From: Natronobeatus ordinarius
Lineage (GTDB): Archaea > Halobacteriota > Halobacteria > Halobacteriales > Natrialbaceae
DNA length: 64,000 nt
Reading direction: 5' to 3'
Assembly: GCF_024362485.1 (NCBI RefSeq)
Contig: NZ_CP101456.1
Span: 1,736,001-1,800,000, forward strand
The notes under the pieces: generated by a model
The model's input: the letters and a program-made list of their open reading frames with translations, nothing else
Database searches by the model: none
What the model was told of the DNA's origin: nothing
Shown: positions 27,599-36,163 of the stretch, one piece after another
Layout: each line of letters starts with the position of its first letter
Numbering within the stretch: the stretch's first letter is position 1
Position numbers and translations under genes: made by a program

Positions 27599-27799
27599 AT
27601 GGTTTTCAAGAAAATCACGCTGATCGGTACGAGTACGGAGAGCTTCGAAGACGCCGCGGACGACGCCATCGACCGCGCAGAAGAGACCATCGAGAACGTC
27701 CACTGGGTCGAAGTCGACGAGCTGGGCGTCGAGGTTGCGACGGCAGACGAACGGGAGTACCAGGCAGAGGTGACGGTCGCGTTCCAGCTCGAGGATTAG
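27599..27799 (+). CDS. Dodecin (flavin-storage protein)
   Basis: A 66-aa dodecin that assembles into a hollow dodecamer storing riboflavin or lumichrome in Halobacterium. It has the conserved [11 protein letters not shown] start, the [18 protein letters not shown] helix, the WVEVDELG strand carrying the flavin-stacking Trp and a [12 protein letters not shown] end. A TATA-like GCATTTATC lies about 45 bases upstream. Its stop overlaps that of the convergent HesB gene by a few bases. Flavin storage fits with the nearby arfC. Confidence 0.95.
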   Translation: MVFKKITLIGTSTESFEDAADDAIDRAEETIENVHWVEVDELGVEVATADEREYQAEVTVAFQLED

Positions 27800-28161
27800 G
27801 TTCGGAACGACTCGCCACAGCCACACTCGCTAACCACGTTGGGGTTCTCGACGTTGAAGCCCGCGCCCTGGAGGCCGGTCTCGTAGTCGAGGACGCTTCC
27901 CTCGATGTACTTCAGGCTCGCCGGGTCGACGAACACCCGGAGGTCGTGGTGTTCGTACACCGTGTCGTCCTCCTCAGGTGCCGTATCGAAGCGCATACCG
28001 TAGGAGAGGCCGGCACAGCCGCCCTGCTGGACGAACAGCCGAAGCCCCGCCTCCTCGACGTCGAGTCCTTCGTCCTTGAGGAGCGCCAGCGCCTGCGAGG
28101 CGGCGTCCTCGGTCACTTCGATCCGCGGTCGGCTCTCTCCGCCTACGCTTTCGGTACTCAT
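27796..28161 (-). CDS. HesB/IscA family iron-sulfur cluster assembly protein
   Basis: A 121-aa A-type Fe-S carrier. The three cluster ligands are present: the Cys of GGCAGLSYG (about residue 49) and the CGC pair of SECGCGESF near the C-terminus. An N-terminal extension of about 13 aa precedes the typical IEVTEDAA start. It transfers clusters to apoproteins. It overlaps dodecin tail to tail by 4 bases and is divergent from the mutase gene. Confidence 0.94.
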   Translation of the reverse strand: MSTESVGGESRPRIEVTEDAASQALALLKDEGLDVEEAGLRLFVQQGGCAGLSYGMRFDTAPEEDDTVYEHHDLRVFVDPASLKYIEGSVLDYETGLQGAGFNVENPNVVSECGCGESFRT

Positions 28162-28325
28162 AGGGTATCGTTACCCTGCGAACGTGTTAACCTTGACGCT
28201 CGGGTGAGCCACGACGTCGCGAGGACGACGTCGACCGTGACGCACTCGAGCCGGCTACGGGTGACGGTGGCGGATTTCGCACCATTTCTCAAGCTTAAAG
28301 CTGCCGGGTGCCTTCGGTATCGATA

Positions 28326-30008
28326 ATGTTCGACCCCGACGAGCTCGAGGAGATCCGCGAGGGGAAAACGGAGTGGGAAGAAACGCACGTCGAACCGGTC
28401 GTCGAGCGATTCGGCGAACGAAAGGAGACGTTCACCACGGATACGGGCGGTCAGGAAGTCGACCGACTCTACACGCCGGCGGACGTCGTCGACCTCGACT
28501 ACGAGGACGACCTCGGCTATCCGGGCGACGAACCGTACACCCGTGGCGTCTACTCGACAGGGTACCGCGGTCGGCTGTGGACCATGCGCCAGTACGCCGG
28601 CTTCTCGACGCCCGAAGACACCAACGAACGGTTTCACTACCTGCTCGACCAGGGCCAGACGGGGCTGTCGATGGCCTTTGACCTGCCGACGCAGATGGGT
28701 CACGACTCGGACGCGCCGATGTCCGCCGGTGAGGTCGGCAAGGCAGGGGTGGCGATCGACTCGCTCGACGACATGGAGACGGTGTTCGACGGGATCCCGC
28801 TCGACGAGGTCTCGACGTCGATGACGATCAACGCCCCCGCGTCCGTGCTGCTCGCGCTCTACATCGCGGTGGGTGACCGTCAGGGTGTCGACCGCGAGGA
28901 GCTCCGGGGGACGATCCAGAACGACCTGCTGAAAGAGTACACCGCCCGAAACACCTACATCTACCCGCCGGAGCCCTCGATGCGGATCATCACGGACATC
29001 TTCGAGTTCTGCGCCGAGGAGACGCCGAAGTTCAACACGATCTCGATCTCGGGCTACCACATCCGTGAAGCGGGTGCAACGGCGGCCCAGGAACTCGCGT
29101 TCACGCTCGCCGACGGCATCGAGTACGTCGAGGCGGCGATCGACGCCGGGCTCGACGTCGACGAGTTCGCACCACAGCTGTCCTTTTTCTTCAACGGCCA
29201 CAACAACATCTTCGAGGAGGTCGCGAAGTTCCGCGCCGCCCGTCGGATGTGGCACGACATCATGGACGAGCGCTTCGACGCGCAGAACCCCAAGTCCAAA
29301 CAGCTCAAGTTCCACACCCAGACGGCGGGCTCGATGCTCACCGCCCAGCAGATCGAGAACAACGTCGTCCGCGTCGCCTACCAGGCGCTCGCCGCCGTCC
29401 TCGGTGGTACCCAGAGTCTGCACACCAACGGCAAAGACGAGGCGCTCGCGCTGCCGACCGAGGAGTCCGTCCGCACCGCCTTGCGAACCCAGCAGATCCT
29501 CGCCCACGAGTCCGGCGCCGCCGACACGATCGATCCGCTCGCCGGCAGCTACTACGTCGAGAGTCTGACCGACCAGGTCGAAGCCGAAGCCTACGAGCTC
29601 CTCGAGGAAGTCGACGAGCGCGGCGGGATGCTCGAGGCCATCGAGCAACAGTGGGTCCAGCGCCAGATCCAGGACACCGCCTTCGAGCGCCAGAAGGAGA
29701 TCGAAGCGGGCGAGCGCATCATCGTCGGCGTCAACGAGTTCGAGGTCGACGAGGACGTCGAGATGGACGTCCAGGAGGTCACCGCGGAAGACGAGCGTCG
29801 CCAGATCGCCCGGCTCGAGTCGACCCGCAGCGAACGCGACGACGAAGCAGCCGAGGCGAAACTCGAGACCTTACGCGAGGCCGCCCGCGGCGACGACAAC
29901 CTCATGCCGTACATCATCGACGCGGTGAAGGCGTACGCGACCGTCGGCGAGGTCTGTAACGTCCTCCGCGACGAGTTCGGCGAGTTCCAGCCGGGAAGTG
30001 CGGTCTAA
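28326..30008 (+). CDS. Methylmalonyl-CoA (acyl-CoA) mutase large subunit
   Basis: A 560-aa catalytic TIM-barrel chain of a B12-dependent acyl-CoA mutase. The family core is evident: [32 protein letters not shown], the [12 protein letters not shown] strand and the [13 protein letters not shown] and GGTQSLHTN segments. The cobalamin-binding domain is absent, as expected for the split archaeal type whose small subunit is encoded separately (not in this window). The ATG at 28326 is about 28 bases after a CTTAAAGC TATA-like element. It depends on adenosylcobalamin, which the enzyme at 3155 can supply. Confidence 0.93.
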   Translation: MFDPDELEEIREGKTEWEETHVEPVVERFGERKETFTTDTGGQEVDRLYTPADVVDLDYEDDLGYPGDEPYTRGVYSTGYRGRLWTMRQYAGFSTPEDTNERFHYLLDQGQTGLSMAFDLPTQMGHDSDAPMSAGEVGKAGVAIDSLDDMETVFDGIPLDEVSTSMTINAPASVLLALYIAVGDRQGVDREELRGTIQNDLLKEYTARNTYIYPPEPSMRIITDIFEFCAEETPKFNTISISGYHIREAGATAAQELAFTLADGIEYVEAAIDAGLDVDEFAPQLSFFFNGHNNIFEEVAKFRAARRMWHDIMDERFDAQNPKSKQLKFHTQTAGSMLTAQQIENNVVRVAYQALAAVLGGTQSLHTNGKDEALALPTEESVRTALRTQQILAHESGAADTIDPLAGSYYVESLTDQVEAEAYELLEEVDERGGMLEAIEQQWVQRQIQDTAFERQKEIEAGERIIVGVNEFEVDEDVEMDVQEVTAEDERRQIARLESTRSERDDEAAEAKLETLREAARGDDNLMPYIIDAVKAYATVGEVCNVLRDEFGEFQPGSAV

Positions 30009-30086
30009 CCCGTTCTGTCGAACCCGCTCGAACACCCGCCGCGATAGCCGAAAGCATTATCCCATTGATACCGCCATCTCTCACCC

Positions 30087-30554
30087 ATGACCGACGATGC
30101 TCTCGGGTACGCGATGTCCGACGCCGAGATCGCTTCGCTGCTCAATTCGAAGGGACACGGCGTGTTGAGCATGGGGAACGCCGACCGGGGATACGGCATC
30201 CCGATGTCCTACGGCTACGACGAGACCGAGCACCGACTCGTCGTCGAGTTCGTGAGCCTGGGCGACGGCAAGAAACGACGGTTCCTCGAGTCGAGCACGG
30301 AGGTCACGTTCACCGTCTACGAGTGGGAGTCCCTCGAGGCCTGGGAGAGCGTCGTCGTCACCGGGACGGTCCGGCCGCTCGAGGACAGCGACGTCTCCGA
30401 GCGGTTCGCTGCCCTCCTCTTCTCCCAGGCCGAGGGAGTTGCGGGCGACCTCCGCTGGATCGACTCGGACGAAATCGACCGCGAGTGGTTCGAGATCGTC
30501 CCCGAGGAGATAACCGGGATGCGTGGTGAGAAACTCCCCGGCGAGGTTCCCTGA
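30087..30554 (+). CDS. Pyridoxamine 5'-phosphate oxidase family (NimA-like) flavoprotein
   Basis: A 155-aa split-barrel flavoprotein of the pyridoxamine phosphate oxidase-related family. The N-terminal SDAEIASLLNSKGHGVLSMG segment, the YGIPMSYGYD strand and the VVVTGTVRPLE strand are typical of NimA-like members. Nitroreductase or F420/FMN-dependent activity is possible, but the substrate is unknown. No close functional neighbour is evident. Confidence 0.82.
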   Translation: MTDDALGYAMSDAEIASLLNSKGHGVLSMGNADRGYGIPMSYGYDETEHRLVVEFVSLGDGKKRRFLESSTEVTFTVYEWESLEAWESVVVTGTVRPLEDSDVSERFAALLFSQAEGVAGDLRWIDSDEIDREWFEIVPEEITGMRGEKLPGEVP

Positions 30555-30651
30555 GCGGATTGGTCCCCACCCCTCGCCGGCGAACGGCCGGATTCCGTGA
30601 CCGTCCGCGACACGTACGCTTATACCGGCTCGAAGTGTGTTCACACCCGGA

Positions 30652-31617
30652 ATGAGAGCTGTACGCCTCCACGAGCACGGCGGACCGGACGTACTGAACG
30701 TCGAGGACGTCGACCGACCCGAGCCCGGCGCGGACGAACTCCTGATCGAGGTCGCGGCGGCGGGCGTCAACCCCGTCGACACCTACTTCCGGGACGGGTC
30801 GTACGAACCTGTCTCCGTCCCGTTCACCCCCGGCGTCGACGTCGCAGGCGTCGTCGCCGAGACGGGATCGGCCGTCGAGGGGTTCGACGAGGGCGACCGC
30901 GTCTTCGGAACGGGAATCGGGAACGCCGCCGCCCAGGGCGCCTACGCCGAATACGCAACGGTCCCGACCGATCGCGTCGTCCACCTCCCCGACGGCGTCA
31001 ACGCGGCGGAAGCCGGCGCCGCGGGGGTCGTCGCCGGCACGGCCTGGCGCGCGCTGATCGACCACGCCAATCTTCGCCCGGCCGAGTACTGCCTGGTCCA
31101 CGGCGGCTCCGGCGGCGTCGGCCACGCCGCCATCCAGATCGCCTCGGCGGTGAGCGCCCGCGTGATCACCACGGCCGCGCCAGAGTACCACGACGACCTC
31201 GAGGCCCTCGGCGCCGATACCGTCCTCGACTACGGCCGGGACGACCTCGCCGACGCCGTCCTCGAGGCATCCGACGGCGGCGTCGACGTGATCCTCGACC
31301 ACCGGCTGGACGACTACCTCCAGTTCGACGCCGACGTGGCCGCCACCAGTGCCCGCGTCGTCGGCATCGGTGAGAACTCGCCGGACCCCGGCTTTTCGAA
31401 CGACGGCGCCGCCCGCTCGAAGGACGTCAGCTACCAGTTCATGAGCATGTTCAACACGCCCGACCTCCGCGTCCCGCTGCGCGGGGTGGGCTCCCTCATG
31501 GAAACGGGCGCGCTCTCGATCGAACTCGAGGAGTCCTACGACTTAGCGGAGGCGGGCGAGGCCCAGCGTGCGGTGATGGAAGAGAGCGTCTTCGGCAAAC
31601 TCGTCCTCGAGCCGTAG
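30652..31617 (+). CDS. NADPH:quinone reductase (MDR superfamily)
   Basis: A 321-aa zinc-independent medium-chain dehydrogenase/reductase of the quinone oxidoreductase group. The start MRAVRLHEHGGPDVL, the PGVDVAGVV segment and the Rossmann loop HGGSGGVGHAAIQIA (about residue 150) are intact. No structural zinc Cys cluster is present. It reduces quinones or other enones with NADPH. The ATG at 30652 is favoured over one five codons upstream. Confidence 0.9.
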   Translation: MRAVRLHEHGGPDVLNVEDVDRPEPGADELLIEVAAAGVNPVDTYFRDGSYEPVSVPFTPGVDVAGVVAETGSAVEGFDEGDRVFGTGIGNAAAQGAYAEYATVPTDRVVHLPDGVNAAEAGAAGVVAGTAWRALIDHANLRPAEYCLVHGGSGGVGHAAIQIASAVSARVITTAAPEYHDDLEALGADTVLDYGRDDLADAVLEASDGGVDVILDHRLDDYLQFDADVAATSARVVGIGENSPDPGFSNDGAARSKDVSYQFMSMFNTPDLRVPLRGVGSLMETGALSIELEESYDLAEAGEAQRAVMEESVFGKLVLEP

Positions 31618-31720
31618 TCCCGCTCGATTCTCCCGCGTCGGTACTTAAACGCGCGTCGTCGGTTTCTCGCCCCGAAACCTCGAATACCTTTTCTTGGATT
31701 CGGCGGGACCAGTTGTTTCT

Positions 31721-32710
31721 ATGGTAGAAACTCCCACTCGAGAGGCCGCGAACCGCGGGACTGTTCGACGGCTGCTGTACGGGAGCGACGATCGGTTGCG
31801 AGCGACCTGGCGGGTGCTCGTCCCGCTCGTACTCGCGATCGTCGCCGTGATCGCCGGACGGCTGTTGCTCGCCCCGCTCTTCGGAACGCTCGTCGACCTG
31901 GACGCCAGTGAAACGGTCCCCATCGTGTGGATCCTGGCGGCCGGCCTGTACCTCGTTCTCGTCGTCGGGGCCGCGACGGCCATCGCACTCGCCGTCGCGT
32001 CTCGGCTCGATCGACGGTCGGTCAGCTCCTACGGCTTCGAACGATCCAGACGGTGGGTACGGGACTTCTTCGGCGGAATCCTCATCGGCGCTGTCGCCGT
32101 CATCGCCGCGTTCGGCTACCTGGCCGCACGGGGACGGGTTACGTTCGCCGTCGAGATGACCGGCGTCGGCGTCGACGGCTGGCCGCTGGCGGCCGCGACG
32201 ATCCTGGTCCTGCTGACGTTCGTCCTCGCCAACAACGTCCTCGAGGAGGTCGTCTTCCGGGGCATCCTCATCGGGAACGCCGCCGAGGGGCTCCGGGCCC
32301 GTTCCGTGGCCCCCTTGCCGGCCGTCGGCGCGGCGGTCGCGATCAGCCTCCCCGTGTTCGGCGCGTTTCACCTGCTCAGCGGCGGACTCGGGATGGTCGT
32401 CACCAGCGCCATCGGCGGGATCCTCTTCGCGGCCGGCTACGTCCTCACCGGACAGCTGGCACTTCCGATCGGCGTCCACTTCGGCGGGGTGATCTACGTC
32501 AGTCTCACGCAAGAGCCGTTGCTCGAGGGACTTACGCTCCCTACGGTGCTCGTCGTCGAGACCGGGAGCGATCCGTCGTTGCTGCTCGGCGTCGAGTTGT
32601 GGCTCGTTCGCGCCCTGATCGGCGTCGTCCTCGTCGCCGCGTGGGTCGCCGTCTTCTACGGGGGCCTCTCGATCGACGAACGCGTGTACGCCGCCGACGC
32701 GAACGTTTGA
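31721..32710 (+). CDS. CPBP family intramembrane glutamic metalloprotease
   Basis: A 329-aa polytopic membrane protein of the CPBP (CAAX protease/bacteriocin-processing, Abi) family. Motif 1 is NVLEEVVFRGIL with the paired glutamates, motif 2 FGAFHL with the histidine and motif 3 the HFGGVIYV segment, all within the C-terminal half. About eight transmembrane helices are predicted. The substrate is unknown. The ATG at 31721 is preferred to an in-frame ATG nine codons upstream. Confidence 0.9.
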   Translation: MVETPTREAANRGTVRRLLYGSDDRLRATWRVLVPLVLAIVAVIAGRLLLAPLFGTLVDLDASETVPIVWILAAGLYLVLVVGAATAIALAVASRLDRRSVSSYGFERSRRWVRDFFGGILIGAVAVIAAFGYLAARGRVTFAVEMTGVGVDGWPLAAATILVLLTFVLANNVLEEVVFRGILIGNAAEGLRARSVAPLPAVGAAVAISLPVFGAFHLLSGGLGMVVTSAIGGILFAAGYVLTGQLALPIGVHFGGVIYVSLTQEPLLEGLTLPTVLVVETGSDPSLLLGVELWLVRALIGVVLVAAWVAVFYGGLSIDERVYAADANV

Positions 32711-32820
32711 CCCGGTTCGGCGTCGAACCCACCGCTTTCCCGACCAGCCGAGGAACGATCTGCAATCTCCTCTTTCGTGGCCACGCTACCGTTGAAGGGG
32801 CTCGCCGATGAACGCCCGCT

Positions 32821-32961
32821 ATGGGCCCCGAATCGATCACCGACAGCGTCGAGGCGGGCGGCGCGGCGATTCCCAAACTCGGCTTCGGAACCGCGCGTAT
32901 GTCCGGCGACGAGTGCCGCCGGGCCGTCGAGACCGCCCTCGAGGCCGGCTACCGCCACGTG
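32821..32961 (+). pseudogene. Aldo/keto reductase, 5' part (interrupted)
   Basis: The first 47 codons of an aldo/keto reductase (AIPKLGFGTARMSGDECRRAVETALEAGYRHV). The frame stops making sense at 32962, where a TnpB element is inserted, immediately before the catalytic Asp codon. The rest of the gene resumes at 34436. The two parts join in frame to give a 276-aa enzyme of normal length for this family. Interruption is recent enough that both parts are undamaged. Confidence 0.9.
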
Positions 32962-33110
32962 AAGTACCACGGGTCGGGTGACCCGTGGCGTCCGTGTCTA
33001 CCCTGTAGTCGGGGCAACGGTCTTTAATTCCTCTCGCGCTTGACTCTGCGAGTCTCGCGCCGACTTTCCGTGTCGGTAAACACCCGAAGCGAAAACTGCT
33101 CCGTGAGAGT
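32962..33110 (-). ncRNA. Predicted omega (right-end) RNA of TnpB
   Basis: By analogy with TnpB systems, the RNA scaffold would cover the 3' end of tnpB and the right end, finishing at 32962. The flanking host sequence beginning CACGTGGCGGTAGCC (minus strand, below 32962) would act as guide. The extent is approximate; no transcript evidence is visible. Confidence 0.4.
32967..32988. repeat. Terminal hairpin, right end (downstream of tnpB)
   Basis: A perfect 9-base stem CCACGGGTC/GACCCGTGG with a GGGT loop. It lies 5 bases inside the element boundary and downstream of the tnpB stop. In this family such a structure is part of the excision signal and of the omega/reRNA. Confidence 0.85.
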
Positions 33111-34338
33111 CGGCCTCTTCACACAGGCCCGATGCCGTCCGTCTCACCTTCCGAACACTTGGAAGGGTTTCGAGAGACGGCACATTCTCATTCTGCTCGT
33201 GGAACCATTCTTGCGCCACACAAACCGCTGCTTTCCGGTCAGCGTGGTCTTGGAAGTCGCACTCCATACATTTGAACCGCTTCCAACGCCGATTCGCTCG
33301 CTCGGTGTGCAAGCATTCCGTTCGCGGACAGCGTTGACTCGTGTACGCCGGGTCAACATCGTCTGAGGGGATTCCACCCCAAGCGGCTTTGTACGTCACC
33401 ATATCTCGGAGTGCGGCGAACGGCAAGGAGTGCAAGCGCCGGTTCATTCGCGTGCCGTAATCGATTGAGTCTCGCATGTCTTTGAGGTCTTCAAAGACGA
33501 TTACCGGTTCGTTGAATTGCGAAACCCATCGTGTTACGTCGCGCGATACTTTATGGAGTTGGTCGTGAACGAAGTCTTGTTCTTCGGTTTGGACCACGTT
33601 CTCGAACGCGGATTGTCCGACTTTCTGCATCCGCTTCCGTTTGGTGAAAAACTCGTGGCGAACTCGTTTGATGTCGGGGTACTCGATGACGACTGAATCG
33701 AGTACGTCACCAGTAGCTCTATTCAGCGCGGTGAGTGCCACGCAGTCCTCGTTAATGTCCACACCAACTACTGTCTCTGCGTAGTCTGGAGACGCTACGG
33801 TGCGTGTCTTGTGGGTGACTGTGACGTGTACTCGCCATTCGTCGTGTTTATACACGAGTTCAGCTACGCCCACTCTCCACGAGTCAGAGTTAAGAGCGTT
33901 CTTGACTCGTTCGAGGTGGTTGGGACTACCGCGAAGTACGCCTTTGACGTGGTTGTACGGTTTGTAACTGACTCTGAAGCGAACATCTCCCGAATCATCT
34001 ACAGTGAGGGCGTATCCTTCGTTGTGATTCATCCGCATTGGATACGTCTCGTCAATGTAGGGAAACGGTCGGCCCCACTCGTTGTCTTTGTGGTCGTGGT
34101 ACGTCTCTATCTCACCCAGTGCTTTCTGGACGAGGAGTTGAGTCGTGTTTTTCACGAGGTTGGCGTTATCCACTACGGTGTCGTGGATGTCGTCCCAGTC
34201 CCATCCCTCACGGTCGAGGCGGTTGACTTCGTTGCGAACTCGTCGGGCTTCGAGACACCCTTTGTACAAGTTGTCAGGACTACCCGTTTGGATGGTTAAT
34301 CCAAAAGAAAGCGTCTGGGTCAGTCCTGCATCTTGCAT
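32998..34338 (-). CDS. tnpB: RNA-guided endonuclease TnpB
   Basis: A 446-aa TnpB. The split RuvC nuclease residues are in place: Asp in VVGVDINED, Glu in VIVFEDLKD and Asp in DHADRKAAV. A Cys4 zinc finger CPRTEC...CMEC lies between the last two. The ATG at 34338 (MQDAGLTQTLSFG) is preferred over a frame opening at 34395. GC and codon use differ sharply from neighbouring genes, consistent with acquisition. TnpB uses an RNA from the right end to cut DNA that matches the flank, which favours retention of the element. The frame is intact. Confidence 0.92.
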   Translation of the reverse strand: MQDAGLTQTLSFGLTIQTGSPDNLYKGCLEARRVRNEVNRLDREGWDWDDIHDTVVDNANLVKNTTQLLVQKALGEIETYHDHKDNEWGRPFPYIDETYPMRMNHNEGYALTVDDSGDVRFRVSYKPYNHVKGVLRGSPNHLERVKNALNSDSWRVGVAELVYKHDEWRVHVTVTHKTRTVASPDYAETVVGVDINEDCVALTALNRATGDVLDSVVIEYPDIKRVRHEFFTKRKRMQKVGQSAFENVVQTEEQDFVHDQLHKVSRDVTRWVSQFNEPVIVFEDLKDMRDSIDYGTRMNRRLHSLPFAALRDMVTYKAAWGGIPSDDVDPAYTSQRCPRTECLHTERANRRWKRFKCMECDFQDHADRKAAVCVAQEWFHEQNENVPSLETLPSVRKVRRTASGLCEEADSHGAVFASGVYRHGKSARDSQSQAREELKTVAPTTG

Positions 34339-34391
34339 CGTCAATAAATTGTCGTGAATCGTTGTAAGTGTAGTGATTTGTCGGCATTCAC

Positions 34392-34413
34392 CCACGGGTC
34401 AGGTGACCCGTGG
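34392..34413. repeat. Terminal hairpin, left end (upstream of tnpB)
   Basis: A perfect 9-base stem CCACGGGTC/GACCCGTGG with an AGGT loop, differing from the other end only in the loop and flanks. It sits about 22 bases inside the boundary at 34435. Confidence 0.85.
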
Positions 34414-34435
34414 TACTCTGCCTTGACCGCTGATA

Positions 34436-35125
34436 GACACCGCCCAGATGTACGACAACGAGGCGGCCGTCGGCGACGCCCTCGAGCGAAGCCCCATTCC
34501 CCGCGAGGAGGTGTTCGTGGTCACTAAAGTGAACACGAACAACCTCGCCGCCGACGCCGTCCACGAGAGCACTCGCCGGAGTCGCGAGCGCCTCGGCCTC
34601 GAGACGATCGACCTCCTCCTGATCCACGCACCGCGATCGCACACGCCGCTCGAGGAGACCCTGGGCGCGATGAACGAGCTCCAGGCCGAGGGCGTCGTCG
34701 CCCATATCGGGGTGAGTAACTTCTCGGTCGACCAGCTCGAGCGCGCTCGCGGGCTCTCGGCGACGCCGATCGTCACGAACCAGGTGAAGTACCACCCCTA
34801 CCACGACCAGCGTGACCTCCTCAGGTACTGCCTCGAGCACGACGTCTGCCTGACGGCGTACAGCCCGCTGGCCGAGGGCGCGGTCGTCGGCGACGACCGA
34901 CTCGAGGCGATTGGCGACGAGTATGGGAAATCGGCGGCGCAGGTCGCGCTCCGGTGGCTCATCCAGCAGTCGCCCGTCGCCGCGATTCCGAAGGCCTCGA
35001 GTCGATCCCACATCGAGACGAACGCCGAAATTTTCGACTTCGAGCTCTCGGAAGCGGAGCTGACGGAGGTGTTCGAACTGGGCGACGGACTGCTCGAGTC
35101 GCTAGCGAGGCGGCTGGGATTCTGA
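34436..35125 (+). pseudogene. Aldo/keto reductase, 3' part (interrupted)
   Basis: The remaining 229 residues of the aldo/keto reductase, starting DTAQMYDNEAAVG. The catalytic Asp and Tyr of this motif, the Lys in VFVVTKVN and the His in LLLIHAP are all retained. An internal ATG at 34448 could give a 225-aa product lacking the first beta strand and the Asp, which would be unlikely to be active. Confidence 0.9.
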
Positions 35126-35493
35126 ACTGTCGGTTCTGTCCCTTTTGGGGCGGTTCGGTAGGGTGCTCGACTCGGTACGGGTGCTCGACCCGGTCGGGTG
35201 CTCGAGTGGGCGTGCCGACGACGCGCCCGGCGCTCGAGCGTGCGAGCCTCGAGCGTATGAGGCTCGAGCGGGAGTTCTGACGACCGTCTCGCTCGTTCCA
35301 GTTCCGACGACCGTCTCGCTCGCACGAAACACGGTGGACGCCACGCCCTCCCCAGCCGACTGCGCTGCTCGCGCTTCGCGCTGCGCTGCTCGCCCCTCGC
35401 ACGATTCGAGCCGCGCCTCGCTCCGCTCGTCGCGGCTCGGCGCGCGCCAGTGGAGCCAGCTGGGCAGTACAGCTGGCAGTGTCTGGCGGACGG
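35126..35493. other. Repeat-rich intergenic region
   Basis: No gene is supported. Short direct repeats include GGGTGCTCGA (three times near 35160-35205), GACGACCGTCTCGCTCG at 35279-35295 and 35306-35322, and TGCGCTGCTCGC (twice near 35360-35390). Several CTCGAG-based inverted repeats are also present. The region may hold transcription terminators for the converging genes. Confidence 0.45.
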
Positions 35494-36162
35494 TCAGGTG
35501 AGCCGGCCGCCGGTCAGCCGCACGATCCCGAAGAGGTGGGTCTCGTGGGCGATCGCCGACGCGCGCTCGCGGAGTCGACCGTGAGCCGCGTCGATCCGCT
35601 CGTCGAGCCGGCGGGTGGGGTCGTCCTCGTAGCGGAGTGTCGTCGTCGGCGGCGTCGAGAGGACGACGATCGCGCGGAAGACGGCGTTGACCGGCGGCGC
35701 GTACGGCTTTTGGCTCCGGGCGGCGTTGGCGAGGACGACGTGGCCGCCCGGCCCAACGAGGGCACACCAGTCGTCGACCGCACCGGCGGGGTCGGGGAGC
35801 ATGCCGACGACGAACGTCGCGAGGACGGCGTCGACTCCCTCGAGCACCGGCGGCGCCGTCGCGTCGCCCCGGACGACGTGGACGTTGTCGTACTCGGCGG
35901 TGGACGCCCGGGCGCGCTCGAGCACCGGCCCTGTGAAGTCGATCCCGATCACGATCCCGTCGGGGCCGACCCGCTCGCGCAGATAGGGGAGATTCGCCCC
36001 CGTTCCACAGCCCATCTCGACGACGGTGTCGCCGGGCTCGAGGCGACACGCGATGGCCGCGCGTCGGCGAAGCCCCGGCACGCCGGGCGTCCGGCGCGCG
36101 ATGTAGTCGTAGAGGCGCGCCCAGCGGCCGTAGAACGCCTGTGCGTCTTCGGACGAACTCAT
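35494..36162 (-). CDS. Class I SAM-dependent methyltransferase
   Basis: A 222-aa Rossmann-fold methyltransferase. Motif I EMGCGTGANLPYL (about residue 50), the acidic GIDFTG strand end and the post-motif segment VVRGDATAPP are intact. It is similar to UbiE/PhpA-type small-molecule methyltransferases; the acceptor is unknown. It starts one base after the stop of the ThiN-domain regulator gene on the same strand, so the two are almost certainly co-transcribed. Confidence 0.88.
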   Translation of the reverse strand: MSSSEDAQAFYGRWARLYDYIARRTPGVPGLRRRAAIACRLEPGDTVVEMGCGTGANLPYLRERVGPDGIVIGIDFTGPVLERARASTAEYDNVHVVRGDATAPPVLEGVDAVLATFVVGMLPDPAGAVDDWCALVGPGGHVVLANAARSQKPYAPPVNAVFRAIVVLSTPPTTTLRYEDDPTRRLDERIDAAHGRLRERASAIAHETHLFGIVRLTGGRLT

Positions 36163-36163
36163 G

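Larger units (their letters stand above)
32962..34435 (-). mobile_element. IS200/IS605-superfamily, IS1341-type (TnpB-only) element
   Basis: A 1474-base insertion with clearly lower GC than its surroundings, carrying a single tnpB. Its ends hold near-identical hairpins (32967-32988 and 34392-34413), and the sequence GTACCACGGGTC is inverted between them. There is no target-site duplication, as expected for this superfamily. Excision at 32961/34436 restores the aldo/keto reductase frame (CAC GTG | GAC ACC); the junction is ambiguous by one G. No TnpA transposase is encoded, so movement would need one in trans. Confidence 0.9.

Noticed and set aside
28158-29648. A 496-aa open frame antisense to the acyl-CoA mutase
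   Set aside because: It is a GC-skew shadow frame. It lacks any family motif, and its composition mirrors the sense codons.
35279-35322. The GACGACCGTCTCGCTCG direct repeat as an attachment site
   Set aside because: The copies are only 27 bases apart and lie in a region full of similar CG-rich repeats, so slippage is a simpler explanation.
35145-35501. A 118-aa plus-strand frame between the AKR remnant and the methyltransferase
   Set aside because: It consists of translated short repeats and is Arg/Ser/Ala-rich without a domain.
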